Assembly: GCA_021372615.1 (NCBI GenBank)
Contig: JAJFUB010000085.1
Coordinates: 62,001 to 126,000, forward strand
Source of the DNA: a bacterium
GTDB lineage: Bacteria > Armatimonadota > Zipacnadia > Zipacnadales > UBA11051
Length of the DNA stretch: 64,000 nucleotides
Direction: 5' to 3'
The notes beneath the pieces were generated by a model. It made no database searches. It saw nothing but the letters and a program-made list of their open reading frames with translations, and was not told the origin of the DNA. Below are positions 61,265 to 64,000 of this stretch, piece by piece. Positions within the stretch are counted from its first letter, which is position 1; each line of letters starts with the position of its first letter. The position numbers and the translations under genes were made by a program.

Positions 61265-63531
61265 GACAGTCTCCGTACGGTGATGGCGGCGCTGCAGCCG
61301 GCCGGATCGCGCCGCTGCACCACGAACTCCGCCGGCGCGTCCGCCAGCAACCCCGCGGCCAGGTCCAGCGCCAGCGCGGCCCCGAACGTGTGCCCGAGCT
61401 GCTCCGGCGCGCGCCAGGGCTCCTTCGCCGCCGCCCCCTCCCCCGCCTCCTGCAGCGAGCATGCCACGATCTCAGCCAGCACCGCCGCGCCCCGTGCCTG
61501 CGCATGTTCGGCACTCTCTAACACCAGCATACACGCCCCCTCCCCGGGCGTAGTGGCGCGATTCATCGCGCCGGAGCTTGGCGCGATGGATCGCGCCACT
61601 ACCAGCGGCAGGCTCAGCGCCTCTACCCCACCGGCCAGCATCACCTCGGCCCGCCCATCGGCCACCAACCGCCACGCATAGTCGAGGGCGCTGCCTGCCG
61701 ACACGTCCCCCACGCAGAAGGTCGAGGTCGGGCCCTGCATCTCATACTCGATGGCCGCCAGGCTGGTGGGGCTGTTGGCGAACGAGTGGGTGAAGATGAC
61801 AGGGGAGCCGAAGCGCACACCCTTGCTCTGCACCCGGTCGGTCATGTTCTGCATCGAGTCCAGGCAGCCGTACGCCGTGCCCAGGCACAGCCCCACCAGC
61901 GGGCGCGACAGGGAGCGCCAGTCCAGCCCCGCGTCCTGCCAGGCCAGCGCGCAGGCCGCCAGTGCCAGCTCCGAGCAGCGGTCCAGATAGGTCTTCTCGC
62001 TCTCCAGGTAGTCCTCGACCACGAAGTCGAGGCATTCGGCCAGCAGCGGCAGGTCATGGCCCTCGACCAGCCGTTCCGGCGGTCGGCGTCCCTCGCGGCC
62101 TTCGCGCAAGCCGGCGGCGAAGTCCTCACGCCCGATGCCGATGGCGCTGATCGGCGCCACCCCGGTGATGACGACGCGACGCCATGTAGGGCGGGGGCTA
62201 GCGGCAGGAACCTGTGCCCTCGTGCCCGGTTCGCTCGCCGGCGGCGGCCCGAAAACCACGCAGGCGTTGCTGCCGCCTACGCCTGCCGAGATCGTCGCTG
62301 CATACTGCACCGACGCCTCCTGCGCTACGTTGGGTACGATATTCAGGTCGCACTCGGGGTCGGGCTCGCGGTAGTTGACGGTCGGGGGCACGACATCGGT
62401 CGCGATGGTCTGGACCGTGGCGATGGCCTCGATGGCCCCCGCCGCCCCCATGAGATGCGCGATCGCGCCCTTGATGGAGCTGACAGGGATCTCGTAGGCG
62501 TGGGTGCCCAGCACGGTCTTGATGGCCTCGGTCTCGGCCGCGTCATGGGGCTTGGTGCCGGTGCCGTGGGCGTTGATGTACTCAAGCTGCTCGGGCGGCA
62601 GGCCGGCGTCGGCCAGGGCCGACTCCAGCACCCGCGCCATGCCCGCCCCGCCGGGATCGGGGGCGGTCAGATGGTAGGCGTTGTTGTTCTGCCACGAGCC
62701 GAGGACTTCGGCATATACATGCGCGCCGCGCGCCCGGGCATGTTCCAGCTCTTCGAGCATCAGCACTGCGGCGCCCTCGCCAAACAGGGTGCCGCTGCGG
62801 TCGGCGGAGAAGGGCCGGATGTCCTCAGCCGTGATCGTGTGGAGGGTCGAGAGGCCGGACAGGGGCGTGGGCGCCAGCGCATCATGCCCCCCCGCCAGCA
62901 TGGCCGTTGCTTCCCCGGCGCGGATCAGATCCAGGGCATAGCCGATGGCCGCGGCCCCCGAGGCACAGGCGATGGACAGCAGGCTCAGCGGCCCCTCCAG
63001 CCCGAACACCTCGCGCAAGTGCCCGAGCGCCGTATGGAAGGCGAACTCAGTGAAGGGGCCGTTCCCCCCTCCCTTCCGCGCTCGCGAGCGAGCGCACGAG
63101 GGGGCAGGGGGTAGGACGGCGTCCCCCCCCTGCCCCCCCCTAAGGGGGGGGGTGAAGGGAGCGCCATCCCGCAGAACCCGACACCATTCCTCCCACGACT
63201 CCCCACCGCCAAAGTTCGTGGACAGCACCGCCCCGACTGTAGGGCGGGGGCTCGTACCCCGCCCCTCGAGGCCGGCATCGCCCACTGCTTCCCGCGCTGC
63301 CTGCAGCAGGAACTGTGTCGCCAGGTCAGGCGCCTGCATCAGCCCGAAGCTCTCGGTGTCGAAGCGCCAGTCGCAGACCTCCCCGCCCAGCTCATTGCGC
63401 AGGCCGGTAGGGTCGAAGCGGCTGATGCGCCGCAACCCGCGTTCGCCCGCGCACAGCCGCTGCCAGAAGACAGGCACGCTCTGTCCCAGCGGAGTCACGG
63501 CGCCCAGACCTGTCACCACTACACGTTTCAT
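61261..63531 (-). CDS. Fused ketosynthase-chain length factor (KS-alpha/KS-beta in one protein)
   Basis: Protein of 756 residues (ATG 63531, AAGG 8 bases upstream; ATG 63537 is possible). Domain 1 (1-415) is an active FabF-like KS: VVVTGLGAVTPLG, nucleophile Cys189 in SIACASG, His322 in NAHGTGTKPHD, Lys354 and His359 in SIKGAIAHLMGAAG. Domain 2 (from about 430, VVITGVAPISAIGIG) is a second thiolase fold. Counting back from MLAGG, Asp609 stands at the nucleophile position, and the HGTGT block is absent, so it is a CLF-like inactive partner. Together they would elongate an acyl chain on the cluster's ACP. Palindromes are inserted in frame in both domains. Confidence 0.88.
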   Translation of the reverse strand: MKRVVVTGLGAVTPLGQSVPVFWQRLCAGERGLRRISRFDPTGLRNELGGEVCDWRFDTESFGLMQAPDLATQFLLQAAREAVGDAGLEGRGTSPRPTVGAVLSTNFGGGESWEEWCRVLRDGAPFTPPLRGGQGGDAVLPPAPSCARSRARKGGGNGPFTEFAFHTALGHLREVFGLEGPLSLLSIACASGAAAIGYALDLIRAGEATAMLAGGHDALAPTPLSGLSTLHTITAEDIRPFSADRSGTLFGEGAAVLMLEELEHARARGAHVYAEVLGSWQNNNAYHLTAPDPGGAGMARVLESALADAGLPPEQLEYINAHGTGTKPHDAAETEAIKTVLGTHAYEIPVSSIKGAIAHLMGAAGAIEAIATVQTIATDVVPPTVNYREPDPECDLNIVPNVAQEASVQYAATISAGVGGSNACVVFGPPPASEPGTRAQVPAASPRPTWRRVVITGVAPISAIGIGREDFAAGLREGREGRRPPERLVEGHDLPLLAECLDFVVEDYLESEKTYLDRCSELALAACALAWQDAGLDWRSLSRPLVGLCLGTAYGCLDSMQNMTDRVQSKGVRFGSPVIFTHSFANSPTSLAAIEYEMQGPTSTFCVGDVSAGSALDYAWRLVADGRAEVMLAGGVEALSLPLVVARSIAPSSGAMNRATTPGEGACMLVLESAEHAQARGAAVLAEIVACSLQEAGEGAAAKEPWRAPEQLGHTFGAALALDLAAGLLADAPAEFVVQRRDPAGCSAAITVRRLS
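61550..61602. repeat. 53-base near-perfect palindrome inside the CLF-like domain
   Basis: Arms of 23 bases (61550-61572 and 61580-61602) match at 22 positions and enclose a 7-base loop. Both arms contain GGCGCGAT and ATCGCGCC. It is read in frame on the minus strand as part of VVARSIAPSSGAMNRATTPGEG, between the conserved MLAGGVEAL and GEGACMLVLE blocks. Confidence 0.85.
63066..63151. repeat. Compound palindromic element inside the KS domain
   Basis: It starts with CCCCTCCCTTC, has the hairpin GCGCTCGC/GCGAGCGC (63079-63096), then GGGGGTAGGACG (63107-63118), then eight C, TAA and nine G (63133-63152). The first and third parts recur at 17993-18039. It encodes a Gly/Pro/Arg-rich insertion (PLRGGQGGDAVLPPAPS and on) between RVLRDG and FTEFAFHTALGHL in the ketosynthase. 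Homologous KS proteins have a short loop there. Confidence 0.75.
63241..63264. repeat. 24-base palindromic element inside the KS domain, copy of 34921-34944
   Basis: GGGCGGGG and CCCCGCCC arms surround GCTCGTA. It differs from the intergenic copy at 34921-34944 by one base of 24. It encodes EGRGTSPRP in the ketosynthase, just before TVGAVLSTNFGGG. Confidence 0.8.
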
Positions 63532-63553
63532 GTCCATGCCTTACAAGAACAGA

Positions 63554-63580
63554 GGAGCCGGCAGATTGTTCGCCGGCTCC
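63554..63580 (-). terminator. Hairpin between fabG and the ketosynthase gene
   Basis: Perfect 9-base arms (GGAGCCGGC 63554-63562, GCCGGCTCC 63572-63580) lie 20 bases after the fabG stop. On the minus strand the stem is followed by TCTGTTCTTG, which is moderately T-rich. It could be a partial terminator that lowers expression of the following genes. Confidence 0.5.
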
Positions 63581-63599
63581 CGCGTGAACAGGCGAAAGA

Positions 63600-64000
63600 T
63601 CACATGCGCAGCCCGCCGTCTACCCCCAGCACCTGCCCGGTCACATACGACGCCTGCTCCGAACACAGGAAGGCGACGAGAGCCGCCACTTCCTCCGGGC
63701 GGCCGAAGCGCTTCAGGGGGATGATCTCCAGCAGTCCCTCGCGCCTGGGGCCCGGCATGTCGGCTGTCAGGTCCGTCTCAATGATCCCCGGCGCCACCGC
63801 GTTGGCAGTGATGCCCTGTGCGGCCATCTCGCGCGCCAGTGACTTGGTCAGGCCGATCATCCCCGCCTTGGCCGCGGCATAGTTGGCCCGCTGGATGTCA
63901 CCCATCAGCCCGGCATCAGACGAGATGTTGACGACCCGCCCCCACTTGCCCTTCATCATGTGTCGCACGGCGGCCTTGCTGCAAAAGAACGCCCCGGTCA
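63600..64000 (-). CDS. fabG: 3-oxoacyl-ACP reductase-like SDR (partial, start beyond window)
   Basis: The frame stays open to the window edge ([11 protein letters not shown] before the first internal start), so the Rossmann N-terminus is outside. The visible 133 residues have the SDR active site: [12 protein letters not shown] (Ser), [10 protein letters not shown] (Tyr-x3-Lys), then [10 protein letters not shown] and [31 protein letters not shown]. This C-terminus is that of FabG and close relatives. It lies upstream of the KS-CLF fusion, so it probably reduces the 3-keto group made on the cluster ACP. Another SDR function cannot be excluded without the first half. Confidence 0.85.
   Translation of the reverse strand, partial: TGAFFCSKAAVRHMMKGKWGRVVNISSDAGLMGDIQRANYAAAKAGMIGLTKSLAREMAAQGITANAVAPGIIETDLTADMPGPRREGLLEIIPLKRFGRPEEVAALVAFLCSEQASYVTGQVLGVDGGLRM

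Noticed and set aside
63133-63152. C8-TAA-G9 hairpin as a possible assembly error
   Set aside because: It keeps the ketosynthase frame and its neighbouring parts recur at 17993-18039, so I treat it as real, though read support should be checked.

Overview
This is a GC-rich bacterial chromosome segment with no tRNA, rRNA, CRISPR or transposase gene that I can see. The best taxonomic clue is the short prepilin at 10268-10873. It joins an N-terminal cleavage/methylation helix to the [13 protein letters not shown]...CLSN segment and a C-terminal H-X9-DG motif, a combination typical of Armatimonadota. The many secreted carbohydrate-active, LamG-like and URO-D family proteins fit that phylum. This placement is inference from family content.

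Left part (1-10900, mostly +): the end of an ECF sigma factor with its zinc-finger anti-sigma factor; a DUF3179 protein; a tight run of glmU, an MDR oxidoreductase, a 6-phosphofructokinase and a lipoprotein; a glycyl radical enzyme (GRE) followed by an aldehyde dehydrogenase; and the prepilin. Middle part (10973-35000, mixed strands): a TPR membrane protein, a very large secreted glycosidase-like protein, a URO-D family protein with an M23 peptidase, a GH36-like alpha-galactosidase, an amidohydrolase with a sugar isomerase/epimerase-like protein, a PQQ-type beta-propeller, a zinc phospholipase C-like protein, a GH42-like protein with a GspG-like pseudopilin, carA, and a GT39-type membrane glycosyltransferase. 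Three good minus-strand sigma-70-like promoters are visible here.

Right part (35013-64000, all minus strand, read from high to low coordinates): a colinear cluster of about 29 kb. In transcription order it holds FabG, a ketosynthase-chain length factor fusion, a 2-oxoacid dehydrogenase E1-alpha, a HEAT/proline-rich protein, E1-beta, a GT2, a BamE-like membrane protein, a second GRE, an acyl carrier protein, two alpha/beta hydrolases, three GT4 glycosyltransferases, a secreted protein, a MurJ-type flippase, another GT4, LipB, a membrane protein, an O-antigen ligase-like polymerase/ligase and three secreted CBM/LamG-like proteins. The two hydrolases carry the odd nucleophile-elbow signatures (G-x-C-x-G and G-x-R-x-G) of the paired hydrolases of exosortase-A loci, and they sit in the order ACP, hydrolase 2, hydrolase 1. 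No exosortase or PEP-CTERM protein is visible. I read the cluster as a candidate system that makes an ACP-bound acyl group and puts it on, or uses it with, an exported polysaccharide.

A second theme is short palindromic GC-rich repeats of several sequence types. They occur between genes and also in frame inside conserved genes (KS-CLF fusion, lipB, GH36). One 24-base unit occurs both intergenically and inside the ketosynthase with a single difference, which shows that these are dispersed elements rather than chance palindromes.
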